Shown: positions 1-6,254 of the stretch, piece after piece
How the letters are laid out: every line of letters starts with the position of its first letter
How positions within the stretch are numbered: the stretch's first letter is position 1
NCBI GenBank assembly: GCA_030151165.1
Contig: JASLEM010000405.1
Location: 1-17,058, forward strand
Length of the DNA stretch: 17,058 bases
From: Burkholderiaceae bacterium
GTDB lineage: Bacteria; Pseudomonadota; Gammaproteobacteria; Burkholderiales; Burkholderiaceae
Direction of reading: 5' to 3'
The notes under the pieces: generated by a model
What the model saw: only the letters and a program-made list of their open reading frames with translations
The model's database searches: none
Told to the model about the DNA's origin: nothing
Position numbers and translations under genes: made by a program

Positions 1-114
1 GTCGCGGGCGCGCACGGCATCTTCAACATGTCGCCCACCGACCACCTCGGCCTCGACCAGCGCGCCCGCGTGATGGTCAAGATCGAGAACGGCACGTGGA
101 AGCTCCAGGAGTGA
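1..114 (+). CDS. ABC transporter substrate-binding protein, C-terminal end (partial)
   Basis: Frame 1 is open from the window edge to the TGA at 112-114 and gives a 37-residue C-terminus. It contains MSPTDHLGLD followed by RVMVKIENGTWKL. This ending is typical of periplasmic branched-chain-amino-acid-type (LivK-like) substrate-binding proteins, where an 'SP.DH.GL' motif precedes the last strand. These proteins bind the ligand in the periplasm and deliver it to a LivHMGF-type permease. The stop lies 5 bases before the proposed paaZ ATG, so the two are probably one operon. In Burkholderiales, phenylacetate gene clusters often carry such an ABC transporter, so aromatic acid uptake is a reasonable inference. 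The ligand cannot be read from this fragment. Confidence 0.8.
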   Translation, partial: VAGAHGIFNMSPTDHLGLDQRARVMVKIENGTWKLQE

Positions 115-119
115 ATGGA

Positions 120-2180
120 ATGACCGTTCCCATGCAGTTGCAGAGTTACGTCGCGGGCCGCTTCGTCGGCGCGCGCCAGGGTGCCGCGCTCGCGAGCGCG
201 ATCGACGGCCGCACCGTCGCGCACGCGCATGCCGACGAACTCGACTTCGGCGAGGCCGTCGACCATGCGCGGCGCGTCGGCGTCCCCGCGCTGCTCGCGC
301 TCGACTTCCAGCAGCGCGCCGCGCGGCTGAAGGCGCTTGCCAAGTTCCTGATGGAGCGCAAGGAGGCGCTGTACGCGATCTCCGCGCACACCGGCGCCAC
401 GCGCGCCGACAGCTGGGTCGACATCGAGGGCGGCGCCGGCACCCTGTTCGCGTATGCGAGCATGGGCAGCAACGAGCTGCCGTCCGGCAACGTGATCCAC
501 GAAGGCCCGGCGGTGCCGCTCGGCAAGAAGGGGCAGTTCGCCGGCACGCACATCCTCGTGCCGCGGCGCGGCCTCGCGGTGCACATCAACGCGTTCAACT
601 TCCCCGTCTGGGGCGCGCTCGAGAAGTTCGCGCCGAGCTTCCTGGCCGGCATGCCCTGCATCGTCAAGCCCGCGACCGCCACCAGCTACCTCACCGAGGC
701 GATGGTGCGCGTGTGCATCGAGTCGGGCCTGCTGCCCGAGGGCGCGCTGCAGCTGGTCATCGGCTCGACCGGCGACCTGCTCGACCGCGTCAACGGCCAG
801 GACATCGTCACCTTCACCGGCTCGGCCGACACCGCCGCGAAGCTGCGCGTGCGCCCGAACCTGATCGCGCACAGCGTGCCGTTCAACGCCGAGGCCGACT
901 CGCTGAACTGCGCGGTGCTCGCCGACGACGTGACGCCGGACGATGTCGAGTTCGATCTCTTCGTCAAGGAAGTCGCGCGCGAGATGACGGTCAAGGCCGG
1001 CCAGAAGTGCACCGCGATCCGGCGCGCGATCGTGCCGCGCAAGCACCTCGAGGCCGTCACCGAGCGGTTGAAGGCGCGGCTCGCCAAGGTCGTCGTCGGC
1101 GACCCGTCGGTCGAAGGCGTGACGATGGGCGCGCTCGCGTCGCACGAGCAGCAGCGCGACGTCGCCGAGCGCGTCGCGCAGCTCGCGCAGGGCAACGTCG
1201 TGCTGTTCGGCGACAAGGTCGGCAACGGCTTCGCGCCGCGCGGCGCGGGCACCGACCAGGGCGCGTTCTTCGCGCCGACGCTGCTGCTGTGCGAGCGGCC
1301 GGGCATGGATTCGGCGGCGCACGACATCGAGGCGTTCGGCCCGGTCAGCACGCTGATGCCGTACGACGACTTCGACGGCGCCCTCGCGCTCGCCGAGCGC
1401 GGCCGCGGCAGCCTCGTCGGCACGCTGGTGACGCGCGACCCGCACCGCGCCGCCCACGCCGTCGCGCGCCTCGCCGCGCTCCACGGCCGCATCCTGGTGC
1501 TTGACCGCGACGCCGCCGTCGAATCCACCGGCCACGGGTCGCCGCTGCCGCCGCTCAAGCACGGCGGCCCGGGGCGCGCGGGCGGCGGCGAGGAGCTGGG
1601 CGGCATCCGCGCCGTCAAGCACTACCTGCAGCGTGCCGCGGTGCAGGGCACGCCGACGATGCTGGCCGCGATCACCGGCGAGCACGTCAAGGGCGCGGCG
1701 GTGCACGAGTCCGACATCCACCCGTTCCGCCACGCGTTCGAGGACCTGACCGTCGGAGACTCGCTGCTCACGCATCGCCGCACGGTGACCGACGCCGACA
1801 TCGTCGCCTTCGGCGGCATCTCGGGCGACTTCTTCTACATGCACTTCGACGAGATCGCCGCCAAGGCCTCGCCGTTCGGCAAGCGCATCGCGCACGGCTA
1901 CTTCGTGCTGTCGGCCGCGGCGGGGCTGTTCGTGTCGCCCGCCGAAGGGCCCGTGCTGGCCAACTACGGGCTGGACACGCTGCGCTTCGTCAAGCCGGTG
2001 GGCATCGGCGACACGATCCGCGCTCGCCTGACCTGCAAGCGCAAGATCGACCGCCAGAAGGTCGGCGCGGACGGCAAGGGGCAGGGCGTCGTCGCATGGG
2101 ACGTCGAGGTGACGAACCAGGACGGCGAGGTCGTGGCGAGCTACGACATCCTGACGCTGGTAGCCAAGCGCGCGGGCTGA
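120..2180 (+). CDS. paaZ: PaaZ: bifunctional oxepin-CoA hydrolase / 3-oxo-5,6-dehydrosuberyl-CoA semialdehyde dehydrogenase
   Basis: Cytoplasmic phenylacetate-catabolism enzyme. It opens the oxepin-CoA ring by hydrolysis and oxidises the resulting semialdehyde with NADP+. The 686 residues match the family length of about 680. The N-terminal aldehyde dehydrogenase domain (about 1-525) has catalytic Cys297 in KAGQKCTAIRR and Glu258 in NAEADSLN, equivalent to Cys295/Glu256 of E. coli PaaZ. The C-terminal MaoC-like hydratase domain (about 535-686) has the Asp570-x4-His575 pair in GDFFYMHF. I chose ATG 120 because AGGAG at 107-111 lies 8 bases upstream. A GTG at 96 and another at 111 are also in frame, but both overlap the upstream gene and lack a ribosome site. 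ATG 132 is a further alternative. No paaABCDEK genes are in view, so the rest of the pathway must lie outside the window. Confidence 0.96.
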   Translation: MTVPMQLQSYVAGRFVGARQGAALASAIDGRTVAHAHADELDFGEAVDHARRVGVPALLALDFQQRAARLKALAKFLMERKEALYAISAHTGATRADSWVDIEGGAGTLFAYASMGSNELPSGNVIHEGPAVPLGKKGQFAGTHILVPRRGLAVHINAFNFPVWGALEKFAPSFLAGMPCIVKPATATSYLTEAMVRVCIESGLLPEGALQLVIGSTGDLLDRVNGQDIVTFTGSADTAAKLRVRPNLIAHSVPFNAEADSLNCAVLADDVTPDDVEFDLFVKEVAREMTVKAGQKCTAIRRAIVPRKHLEAVTERLKARLAKVVVGDPSVEGVTMGALASHEQQRDVAERVAQLAQGNVVLFGDKVGNGFAPRGAGTDQGAFFAPTLLLCERPGMDSAAHDIEAFGPVSTLMPYDDFDGALALAERGRGSLVGTLVTRDPHRAAHAVARLAALHGRILVLDRDAAVESTGHGSPLPPLKHGGPGRAGGGEELGGIRAVKHYLQRAAVQGTPTMLAAITGEHVKGAAVHESDIHPFRHAFEDLTVGDSLLTHRRTVTDADIVAFGGISGDFFYMHFDEIAAKASPFGKRIAHGYFVLSAAAGLFVSPAEGPVLANYGLDTLRFVKPVGIGDTIRARLTCKRKIDRQKVGADGKGQGVVAWDVEVTNQDGEVVASYDILTLVAKRAG

Positions 2181-2234
2181 CCGCCGCCGCCGCCGGCCGG
2201 CGCTGCGGCGCTCCGGCAGACTAGGGGGAAGGGA

Positions 2235-2263
2235 TTGCTTCCTCGACGGTACGGGCTTACAAC
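2235..2263 (+). promoter_or_regulatory. Possible sigma70 promoter for the PEP-CTERM gene
   Basis: TTGCTT (2235-2240) and TACAAC (2258-2263) are separated by 17 bp. They match the consensus at 3/6 and 4/6 positions. Transcription would begin near 2270, just inside the left arm of the dyad at 2264-2289. The match is weak. No -24/-12 (sigma54) element of the kind reported upstream of some PEP-CTERM genes was seen. Confidence 0.3.
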
Positions 2264-2289
2264 TGGACACCCATTAGCGGAGGTGTCCA
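2264..2289 (+). promoter_or_regulatory. Perfect 8-bp dyad over the ribosome site and start codon
   Basis: TGGACACC (2264-2271) is the exact inverse of GGTGTCCA (2282-2289), with a 10-base loop between. The right arm takes the last two bases of the GGAGG ribosome site (2279-2283) and the A of the ATG at 2289. In RNA this would partly hide the translation start. In DNA it could be an operator. The sequence alone does not decide which. Confidence 0.6.
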
Positions 2290-2771
2290 TGAACGCAAGA
2301 ACTCTTTGCCTGGCTGCATTGCTCGCCGGCAGCCTGTCCCCGGTATTCGCGTCGAGCACGGCGACGTTCGATCCTGTCACGCAGATCGCGTATTTCTCCG
2401 GCGAAGCGCCGCTGTTCGTCGGCGGCGTGGACACGGTGACCTTCACCGGACTCGCCGCGGGCAACTACGACTACTCGCTGTCGATCAGCGCGCAGTTCAT
2501 CGACAACCTGACGGCCGACCTGAACGGCACGCCGGTCGCGCTGAACAGCGTCGGGCATTTCACGTTCGGCGGCCAGGATGATTCCGGCAACGTGCCGTTC
2601 ACCCTGACGCTGCACGGCGATCCGGAAATCGGCGCGGCCTACTCCGGCCAGCTGGGCATCACCTCCGACAACGGCCCGGCGAGCAACGCGCCGGAACCCG
2701 CGACGATGGCCCTGATGCTCGCGGGCCTGGGCATGACGGCGCTGAAGCTGCGCCAGCGCAAGGCCGATTGA
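2289..2771 (+). CDS. PEP-CTERM sorting-domain protein
   Basis: Predicted 160-residue exported protein. An N-terminal signal peptide (hydrophobic 6-20, probable cleavage after Ala21 in PVFA) leads into a beta-rich, Thr/Asp/Asn-rich middle region of unknown function. The C-terminus has the full PEP-CTERM signature: Pro135-Glu136-Pro137, a hydrophobic segment (about 139-151) and a basic tail KLRQRK. In this family the tail is cut by exosortase (EpsH/XrtA) in the inner membrane, and the protein goes to the surface, usually with an exopolysaccharide matrix. The middle loosely resembles the small 'FxDxF' PEP-CTERM proteins, but I cannot confirm that. The start at 2289 is fixed by GGAGG 5 bases upstream. 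No exosortase or EPS gene is nearby, so this is a stand-alone target. Confidence 0.88.
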   Translation: MNARTLCLAALLAGSLSPVFASSTATFDPVTQIAYFSGEAPLFVGGVDTVTFTGLAAGNYDYSLSISAQFIDNLTADLNGTPVALNSVGHFTFGGQDDSGNVPFTLTLHGDPEIGAAYSGQLGITSDNGPASNAPEPATMALMLAGLGMTALKLRQRKAD

Positions 2772-2783
2772 GCCTGCGGGAGC

Positions 2784-2804
2784 GCGGCGCGGGATGCGCC
2801 GCGA
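2784..2804. terminator. Hairpin after the PEP-CTERM gene
   Basis: Perfect 8-bp inverted repeat: CGCGGCGC (2784-2791), loop GGGAT, GCGCCGCG (2797-2804). It begins 12 bases after the stop codon. It has no T-tract, so it could act as mRNA 3'-end protection or as an inefficient terminator. Confidence 0.5.
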
Positions 2805-2854
2805 TGTCTCGCGCAGCGTGGCGGGCGTCGTGCCCCCACGCTTCGCGACGAATC

Positions 2855-2879
2855 GCCGCTGCGGGCAAACCGCAGCGGC
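2855..2879. terminator. Second hairpin between convergent genes
   Basis: Perfect 10-bp inverted repeat: GCCGCTGCGG (2855-2864), loop GCAAA, CCGCAGCGGC (2870-2879). It is the strongest of the three hairpins in this 244-bp convergent gap. It lacks a proper T-tract (TTGGCG follows on the + strand). Confidence 0.55.
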
Positions 2880-2920
2880 TTGGCGCTTCGGCGCGTCGTT
2901 GCACGTCGGCGTGCCCGTCG

Positions 2921-2948
2921 CAGGCTGGACATCGAAACCTCCAGCCTG
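2921..2948. terminator. Third hairpin, downstream of the M35 peptidase gene
   Basis: Perfect 9-bp inverted repeat: CAGGCTGGA (2921-2929), 10-base loop, TCCAGCCTG (2940-2948). It lies 68 bases beyond the stop codon of the minus-strand peptidase gene and may serve that gene's 3' end. No T-tract is seen on either strand. Confidence 0.45.
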
Positions 2949-3015
2949 GCGACCGGCGGCGCGTCGCGACACACGTCGTGCCGACGACGCCGGCCGTGGT
3001 CGCCCCGTGTGACGA

Positions 3016-3681
3016 TCACGGCAGATTGCCGACCGCGTAGGCGAAGTAGGCCAGGCTGTCGGCGTTGTTGGCCGCCTGGGTGCGGGTCAACCCCGGCGCG
3101 AGGAAACTGGCCGGATTGTTGACATCGACATAGCCCGACTTGCCGTGATCGGCCGTGCTCGCGAACTTGTGGCTGGCTTCGTGGATGACGGCGATGGCGC
3201 CCGTCCGCCCGGCCAGTGCGTCACTGGCGATGTGGATATGGCCGCGGCTGACCGGCTTTCCGTCGCGCGTTCCGAGCGTGTAGTCCGACGAGAACAGGCC
3301 CTTGATGACGCCCTCCGCGCCCAGGTGCGAGCGAACCCATCCATTCGCCGTGGCGCTGGCCGTCACCTTGATCGCGAGCCGGCCGTTCAGGCCATCGAGC
3401 GTGAGCTTCATTCGCTTGATCAGCAGGTATCGCTCGTTCCAGGTGGGCGCGGGCGCGAGGAGATAGCGCGCCCAACGCATGTTGATCTCGTCTTCGAGCG
3501 CCTGCGCCTGCCGGGCACCTACGCGCTCCATCGCGACGCGCAACGCCCGGCGGGCATCGGCGACGGACTGCCCGAGGGCGTTCTGGTCCGGCGCGCTCAA
3601 CGCGGGCTCGGTCGTCTTGGTCTTGATGCGCACGCTGCCGCCGACGGCGGGCGTGACCTTGGTACCTGCGGTCCAACTCAT
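3016..3681 (-). CDS. M35-type (aspzincin) zinc metallopeptidase domain protein
   Basis: The 221-residue protein has the hallmarks of peptidyl-Lys/deuterolysin metallopeptidases at its C-terminus. These are zinc-binding His167-Glu168-x-x-His171 (HEASH), a downstream Asp178 in TADHGKSGY at the place of the aspzincin third ligand, and the conserved NNADSLAYFA block (205-214). The expected activity is zinc-dependent endoproteolysis. The N-terminal 75 residues are helical and charged. There is no signal peptide, lipobox or membrane helix, which is odd because characterised M35 enzymes are secreted. Release by a signal-less route or cytoplasmic action are both possible. ATG 3681 is chosen over TTG 3702 because GAGGAG lies 6 bases upstream. 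The gene and its upstream region look less GC-rich than their neighbours, a possible sign of transfer. Confidence 0.8.
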   Translation of the reverse strand: MSWTAGTKVTPAVGGSVRIKTKTTEPALSAPDQNALGQSVADARRALRVAMERVGARQAQALEDEINMRWARYLLAPAPTWNERYLLIKRMKLTLDGLNGRLAIKVTASATANGWVRSHLGAEGVIKGLFSSDYTLGTRDGKPVSRGHIHIASDALAGRTGAIAVIHEASHKFASTADHGKSGYVDVNNPASFLAPGLTRTQAANNADSLAYFAYAVGNLP

Positions 3682-3721
3682 GGCGCACTCCTCGGAGCTC
3701 AAGGTCGAGTTCGGGCGACGG

Positions 3722-3751
3722 AGCGTAGCACTCGGCGTTGCGTTCGATCAA
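3722..3751 (-). promoter_or_regulatory. Possible promoter of the M35 peptidase gene
   Basis: Read on the minus strand: TTGATC (3751-3746), 18-bp spacer, TACGCT (3727-3722), about 41 bases ahead of the start codon at 3681. Matches are 4/6 and 3/6, so this is tentative. Confidence 0.3.
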
Positions 3752-3768
3752 TCCTCCCCCTGCCTCAG

Positions 3769-3808
3769 GCAAGCCATGGGGGACGTCAAGGCGCCAGCGA
3801 TGGCTTGC
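3769..3808. repeat. 9-bp perfect inverted repeat upstream of the M35 gene
   Basis: GCAAGCCAT (3769-3777) and ATGGCTTGC (3800-3808) are exact inverses 22 bases apart. The repeat lies about 90-130 bases upstream of the M35 start codon. It could be an operator or an RNA stem. Apart from this repeat and the promoter elements listed, I see no gene in 3682-3960. Confidence 0.5.
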
Positions 3809-3976
3809 TGTCGTGTTTACTCGGCGTCGGCAACGTTTACCACCTCGCTGGCTTGCGCGATTTCGGCGCTCATGCCGGACTGCGGGTGTGCCTGCCTCGA
3901 CGGTCAAGTCACTCTTCGACACGCGCCGGATGAGCGCGAAAAGGGCATGAGGCTTGCTTGCTCTACCGTGGGCGAA

Positions 3977-4005
3977 TTGGAGTCTGTTGCTTTATACAGT
4001 ATACT
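3977..4005 (+). promoter_or_regulatory. Sigma70 promoter of the 76-residue zinc-ribbon gene
   Basis: TTGGAG (-35, 3977-3982) is separated by exactly 17 bp from TATACT (-10, 4000-4005), matching 4/6 and 5/6 of the consensus. The whole block is AT-rich in an otherwise GC-rich window. Transcription would start near 4012, giving a leader of about 72 bases before the ATG at 4084. The spacer is filled by a LexA box. Confidence 0.75.
3984..3999 (+). promoter_or_regulatory. LexA (SOS) box in the promoter spacer
   Basis: CTGTTGCTTTATACAG fits the LexA consensus CTGT-N8-ACAG exactly. It is AT-rich in the middle and is followed by TA, as in the E. coli extended consensus. It fills the spacer of the promoter at 3977-4005, where bound LexA would block RNA polymerase. 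This predicts that the downstream small gene is induced by DNA damage. Beta- and gammaproteobacterial LexA use this motif. Confidence 0.75.
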
Positions 4006-4022
4006 TACGCCTGCGCGAGGCG

Positions 4023-4048
4023 GAACGTGTTGCTGCAGCTGCACGTTC
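4023..4048 (+). other. Hairpin in the leader of the SOS-box gene
   Basis: GAACGTG (4023-4029) and CACGTTC (4042-4048) form a perfect 7-bp stem around a 12-base loop in the predicted leader. A 10-base palindrome, TGCAGCTGCA, lies within 4034-4043. No known riboswitch pattern was recognised. Confidence 0.4.
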
Positions 4049-4083
4049 GCGCCCTGTTCCTACCCCGGAAGGATCATCACTCG

Positions 4084-4314
4084 ATGTCGAAGCAAGAAAT
4101 CAAGACCACCCTCGGAGCCGACGGCCTGCGCTATCGGTCCAAAGCAGCCGGATCGCCGTTCGCCGCCACCGGTGCGTTCGGCGCGGCAACGATGTCGTGC
4201 TTCCTCTGCGGCAAGCATCGCCCGCGCGCCCAGCTGAAGACGCGCAAGCTCCTCGGCCGCGCCCAGTCCGTCTGCGCGCCGTCCTGCAAGGAGGCTGACG
4301 AGCAGCCGGCATGA
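4084..4314 (+). CDS. Small zinc-ribbon protein with an SOS-type promoter
   Basis: A 76-residue basic protein of unknown function. Four cysteines are arranged as a likely treble-clef or zinc-ribbon site: Cys39-x2-Cys42 and Cys64-x3-Cys68, joined by a basic linker (KHRPRAQLKTRK). The N-terminus (SKQEIKTTLGADGLRYRSK) is charged, and there is no signal peptide or membrane segment. A nucleic-acid or protein-binding role is inferred from composition only. ATG 4084 is preceded by GGAAGGA about 10 bases upstream. The predicted open frame continues upstream to 3958, but that part is the promoter and leader. The gene is a single-gene transcription unit, with the LexA-box promoter at 3977-4005 and the terminator at 4362-4390. 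I recognise it only as a hypothetical protein. Confidence 0.82.
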   Translation: MSKQEIKTTLGADGLRYRSKAAGSPFAATGAFGAATMSCFLCGKHRPRAQLKTRKLLGRAQSVCAPSCKEADEQPA

Positions 4315-4361
4315 TGCATGACTGCGGAGCGGCCTGACGGCTCTGCAAGATGCTTCTTCGA

Positions 4362-4390
4362 CGCGCGCCCCCGGGCGCGCGTTTTGTTTT
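4362..4390 (+). terminator. Rho-independent terminator
   Basis: CGCGCGCCC (4362-4370), loop CC, GGGCGCGCG (4373-4381), followed by TTTTGTTTT (4382-4390). The strong GC stem and T-tract 47 bases after the zinc-ribbon stop codon make this the clearest intrinsic terminator in the window. The innermost pairs probably open to give a 4-6 base loop. Confidence 0.9.
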
Positions 4391-4429
4391 GCGGGAGCAG
4401 TTTCGTTTTTGTTTTGCGGGAGCGGTTTC
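4381..4429. repeat. Tandem direct duplication of about 24 bp that includes the terminator T-tract
   Basis: Copy 1 (4381-4404) and copy 2 (4405-4429) differ only by one extra T and one A-to-G change. Each carries the T-rich run, then GCGGGAGC, then GTTTC or a variant. The second T-run adds a spare T-tract without its own stem. The remainder of the 329-base gap (4430-4643) shows no further feature that I can support. Confidence 0.75.
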
Positions 4430-4643
4430 GCGCGCGCGCTTCACGGGGCGCCAAGCCAAGTTTCGCCGCCCCGCCCGTGCGCAACCGCACATCCGCCGGA
4501 AGGGAATTCTTGACCCTGGCGTCCTTCGACGCGCCGGCGTCGCCGGATGACGGCCGTTCCGTGCCATCCTTGCCGCTCGCGACGGCGGGCGTGTGGCCCG
4601 TCACCGCCATGACGTCTTCATCGGACTCCGCCCGAGCCCCGGC

Positions 4644-4952
4644 ATGAGCAGCCCCCTCTCCTTCGAACGCACCATCGCCTGCAAGCACCCGCCCGGCGCC
4701 TTCGTGCCGGTGATCGACCCGAACCGCTGCGAAGGCAAGGCGGCCTGCGCGGCCGAATGCCCGGTGCAGGTCTTCGTCGTGCGGCGCCGCGAGCGCAGCG
4801 AGCTGCCCGAGCTCGGCCTCGTCGGCAAGCTGAAGTGGTGGATGCACGGCGGCGTCCAGGCCGAGGCGCTGCATGCGGATCGATGCCGCGCATGCGGCCT
4901 GTGCGTCAACGCGTGTCCCGAGGGCGCGATCACGTTGCAGCGCGTGCGCTGA
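4644..4952 (+). CDS. Two-cluster ferredoxin (4Fe-4S/3Fe-4S type)
   Basis: A 102-residue soluble electron carrier. The second cluster motif is complete: Cys81-x2-Cys84-x2-Cys87-x3-Cys91-Pro. The first reads Cys29-x2-Lys32-x2-Cys35-x3-Cys39-Pro, so the second ligand is Lys instead of Cys, as in a known 'CEGK..C...CP' ferredoxin group. This site probably holds a [3Fe-4S] cluster or an unusual [4Fe-4S] cluster. A 40-residue insert with GKLKWWMHGG separates the two motifs. The start at ATG 4644 is uncertain, since only a weak GAGC lies upstream. An in-frame ATG at 4593 would add 17 residues that do not look like ferredoxin. No oxidoreductase partner is adjacent, so its redox partner is unknown. 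Confidence 0.87.
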   Translation: MSSPLSFERTIACKHPPGAFVPVIDPNRCEGKAACAAECPVQVFVVRRRERSELPELGLVGKLKWWMHGGVQAEALHADRCRACGLCVNACPEGAITLQRVR

Positions 4953-5066
4953 GGCCGGCCGCGCGTCGACATCGAACTGGTATGCAGGCGTCCGCCGCGA
5001 CCTGATAGCGTCGGTGCCTCGCCGTCGGCCTCGTGTCGACGCCTTCCCCGTTCGCCCCGCCCGCGC

Positions 5067-6224
5067 ATGCCCGGATTTCCGTCAGCCGTTCCCTCCGCCG
5101 CCGCGCCGTCGACGCTGCGCAGCCAGCTCGCCGTCGCCTCGCTGTTCCTCGCGCTCGGCTTCAGCTACGGCACGTGGACGTCTCGACTGCCCGCGATCAA
5201 GGGCAACCTGGGGCTCAGCACCTCGCAGGTCAGCGGCGTGCTGCTGTGCGCGGCGCTGGGCTCGATCTTCTCGTTCCCCGTCACGGCCGCGGCGCTGCGG
5301 CGGCTCGGCTCGCGCGGCGCCAGCCTGGTGTCGGGCGTGCTGCTGTCGGCCGGGCTGGTCGGCCTGGGCACGGCGCCGAGCTGGGCGCTGGAGTGCGGCG
5401 TGATGTTCTTCTACGGCATCCTGGCGAGCACGCTGGACGTCGCGATGAACGCGCAGGGCGTGGAGGTGGAGCGTGCGACGTCGCAGGCCGTGATGTCGCG
5501 CCTGCACGCGGTGTTCAGCCTCGGCACGATGGCGGGCGCGTTCTTCGCGTCGGGCATCACGCTGGTGACGACGTCGGTGCCGCTGCACTTCACGGTCGCG
5601 GCGGCGCTGGTGCTGTGCGCCGCGCTGTTGCCGCGCGCCGGCCTGATCGCCGACGCCGCCCCCATCGACGGCGGCAGCCGCAGCTTCGCGCTGCCGCGCG
5701 GCGCCGCGTTGTGGATCGGCGCGATGGCGTTGCTGGGGATGATCGTCGAGGGCTCGATGGTCGACTGGTCGACCCTCTACCTCAAGGAGCGCGCCGCGGC
5801 CAGCCAGCAGGTCGCGCCGCTGGGCATCGCCAGCCTGCAGGGGACGATGCTCGTGACGCGCTGGTTCGGCGACCGCGCGCGCGTGCGCTGGGGCGCGCGC
5901 CGGCTGCTGTTCGGCGGCTCGCTGCTCGCGGGCGCCAGCCTCGCGCTGGCGGTGCTGGTCGGCGGCGTGGCGCCGGCGCTCGTCGGCTTCGGCCTGTTCG
6001 GCATCGGCGTCGCGACGGTCTCGCCGTGCGTCTACGCGGCCGGCGCGCGCGAGGGCGGCGTCGCGCTGGCGTCGGTCATGACGCTCGGCTCGCTCGGTTT
6101 CCTGATCGGCCCGCTGCTGATCGGCTCGGTGGCGCAGGCCACCAACCTCTCGTGGGGCATGGGCGTGATCGCGCTCGCGGCACTGGCGCTCGCCGCGTTG
6201 TCCCGGCGCGTGCGCTGGGACTGA
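5067..6224 (+). CDS. MFS transporter, YbjJ-like
   Basis: A 385-residue, very hydrophobic inner-membrane protein with about 12 predicted helices beginning near residue 19. SRLPAIKGNLGLS (39-51) after helix 1 and DVAMNAQGVEVER (124-136) with MSRLHAVFSLGT (143-154) in the first half match the YbjJ/FucP-related group of major-facilitator proteins. Substrates of this group are largely unknown, so none is assigned. ATG 5067 is the only reasonable start, and no clear ribosome site precedes it. The gene ends 30 bases from the convergent membrane-protein gene. The separate ferredoxin upstream (114-base gap) shows no functional link. Confidence 0.85.
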   Translation: MPGFPSAVPSAAAPSTLRSQLAVASLFLALGFSYGTWTSRLPAIKGNLGLSTSQVSGVLLCAALGSIFSFPVTAAALRRLGSRGASLVSGVLLSAGLVGLGTAPSWALECGVMFFYGILASTLDVAMNAQGVEVERATSQAVMSRLHAVFSLGTMAGAFFASGITLVTTSVPLHFTVAAALVLCAALLPRAGLIADAAPIDGGSRSFALPRGAALWIGAMALLGMIVEGSMVDWSTLYLKERAAASQQVAPLGIASLQGTMLVTRWFGDRARVRWGARRLLFGGSLLAGASLALAVLVGGVAPALVGFGLFGIGVATVSPCVYAAGAREGGVALASVMTLGSLGFLIGPLLIGSVAQATNLSWGMGVIALAALALAALSRRVRWD

Positions 6225-6254
6225 GCGCCCGATACCCGGGCCACACGACCCGGT

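Noticed and set aside
96..119. GTG at 96 as the start of paaZ
   Set aside because: It lies inside the upstream gene and adds residues absent from the family. ATG 120 with AGGAG at 107-111 fits better.
2181..2263. Sigma54 promoter ahead of the PEP-CTERM gene
   Set aside because: No TGGC-N8-TTGC type element with correct spacing is present.
3703..3960. A possible extra gene in the long gap before the SOS-box promoter
   Set aside because: Open frames here have no ribosome site, no recognisable domain and overlap promoter elements.
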